Source of the DNA: JBGOTP01 sp041476545
Lineage (GTDB): Bacteria > Acidobacteriota > Vicinamibacteria > Vicinamibacterales > CAVVIG01
Direction of reading: 5' to 3'
Length of the DNA: 6,289 bases
NCBI GenBank assembly: GCA_041476545.1
Contig: JBGOTP010000301.1
Location: forward strand, 1-6,289
Below the pieces are notes generated by a model, which did no database searches, had not been told where the DNA came from, and saw only the letters and a program-made list of their open reading frames with translations. Positions within the stretch are counted from its first letter, which is position 1, and each line of letters begins with the position of its first letter. Shown here piece after piece: positions 6,027-6,289 of this stretch. The position numbers and the translations under genes were made by a program.

Positions 6027-6289
6027 AACGCGCGGCTTTGACTGCCGTCGACGACGACGGACGTGCCGCTGATCCAGCTCGCGCGCGGCGAGGCGAGGAA
6101 GGCGACGACGTCGCCGACTTCTTCGGGAGTGCCGAAGCGTCCGAACGGGAGCTCGCGCTTGACGAACTCGGCGATCGCCACCGGGTTCTCCTGCTGCCGC
6201 TTCCACCACGATCCGCCCTCGAACAGGATCGATCCGGGCGACACGCTGTTGACGCGGATCTTGGACGAGGCGAGCTGCTGCGCGAGCGA
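6023..6289 (-). CDS. Classical SDR family oxidoreductase, C-terminal part (gene runs off the right edge)
   Basis: Eighty-eight codons plus a TAG stop are present, in frame to the window edge. The reading matches the end of a classical short-chain dehydrogenase/reductase: LAQQLASSKIRVNSVSPGSI is the beta-6 strand and NSVSPG turn after the catalytic helix, then a variable substrate-binding loop (FEGGSWWKRQQENP), and GRFGTPEEVGDVVAFLASPRASWISGTSVVVDGSQ is the standard C-terminus with the final SG...VVDG strand. The Rossmann GxxxGxG motif and the Tyr-x-x-x-Lys pair would lie beyond 6289. Such enzymes reduce or oxidise alcohols and ketones with NAD(P)H; substrate cannot be assigned from this end, and 3-oxoacyl-ACP-reductase-like annotations are common for it. 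The internal GTG at 6244 is not the start because homology continues upstream. It is convergent with the protease gene. Confidence 0.9.
   Translation of the reverse strand, partial: SLAQQLASSKIRVNSVSPGSILFEGGSWWKRQQENPVAIAEFVKRELPFGRFGTPEEVGDVVAFLASPRASWISGTSVVVDGSQSRAF

Noticed and set aside
1..6289. CRISPR arrays, tRNA/rRNA genes, insertion sequences or phage genes
   Set aside because: No regularly spaced repeats, tRNA-like cloverleaf, transposase motif or terminal inverted repeat was recognised on either strand, including around the recN junction.

Overview
The window reads as high-GC (low to mid 60s % by eye), densely coded chromosomal DNA from a soil-type bacterium. The best taxonomic guess is Acidobacteriota of the Vicinamibacteria type. 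This is inferred from gene content, not from a marker: a membrane-anchored PD40/TolB-like propeller of the kind found behind Ser/Thr-kinase domains in that phylum, a DUF6152 secreted protein paired with a larger secreted protein of unknown function, and a small retropepsin-like protease of a type I associate with the same genomes. No rRNA, tRNA, CRISPR array, insertion sequence or phage gene was seen.

Layout, left to right. (1) 3-500, +: an internal fragment of the DNA-repair ATPase RecN, entering from the left edge and losing homology in the middle of its coiled coil near base 487. (2) About 488-2272, +: a transmembrane helix followed at once by a PD40 beta-propeller, with no N-terminal kinase or DNA-binding domain. 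The two incomplete genes abut with no intergenic DNA, so this point is either a genomic deletion or an assembly joint. (3) 4028 to 2345, -: a two-gene leftward unit, a 391-aa secreted protein followed 43 bp later by a DUF6152 protein, each with a good Shine-Dalgarno sequence. (4) 4029-4180: a divergent promoter region with a 14-bp palindrome. (5) 4181-5518, +: a 12-TM APC-superfamily amino acid permease, followed by a near-perfect 21-bp inverted repeat. (6) 5643-6026, +: a small retropepsin-like aspartic protease. (7) 6023-6289, -: the C-terminal end of a classical SDR oxidoreductase, convergent with the protease and sharing a CTAG stop-codon overlap with it.

Only the leftward secreted pair looks like a true operon. 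The other genes are single units with little evidence of a shared pathway. I did not find a convincing new multi-gene system. The items most worth a second look are the recN/propeller junction, the two palindromes, and the secreted DUF6152-associated pair, whose function is unknown.
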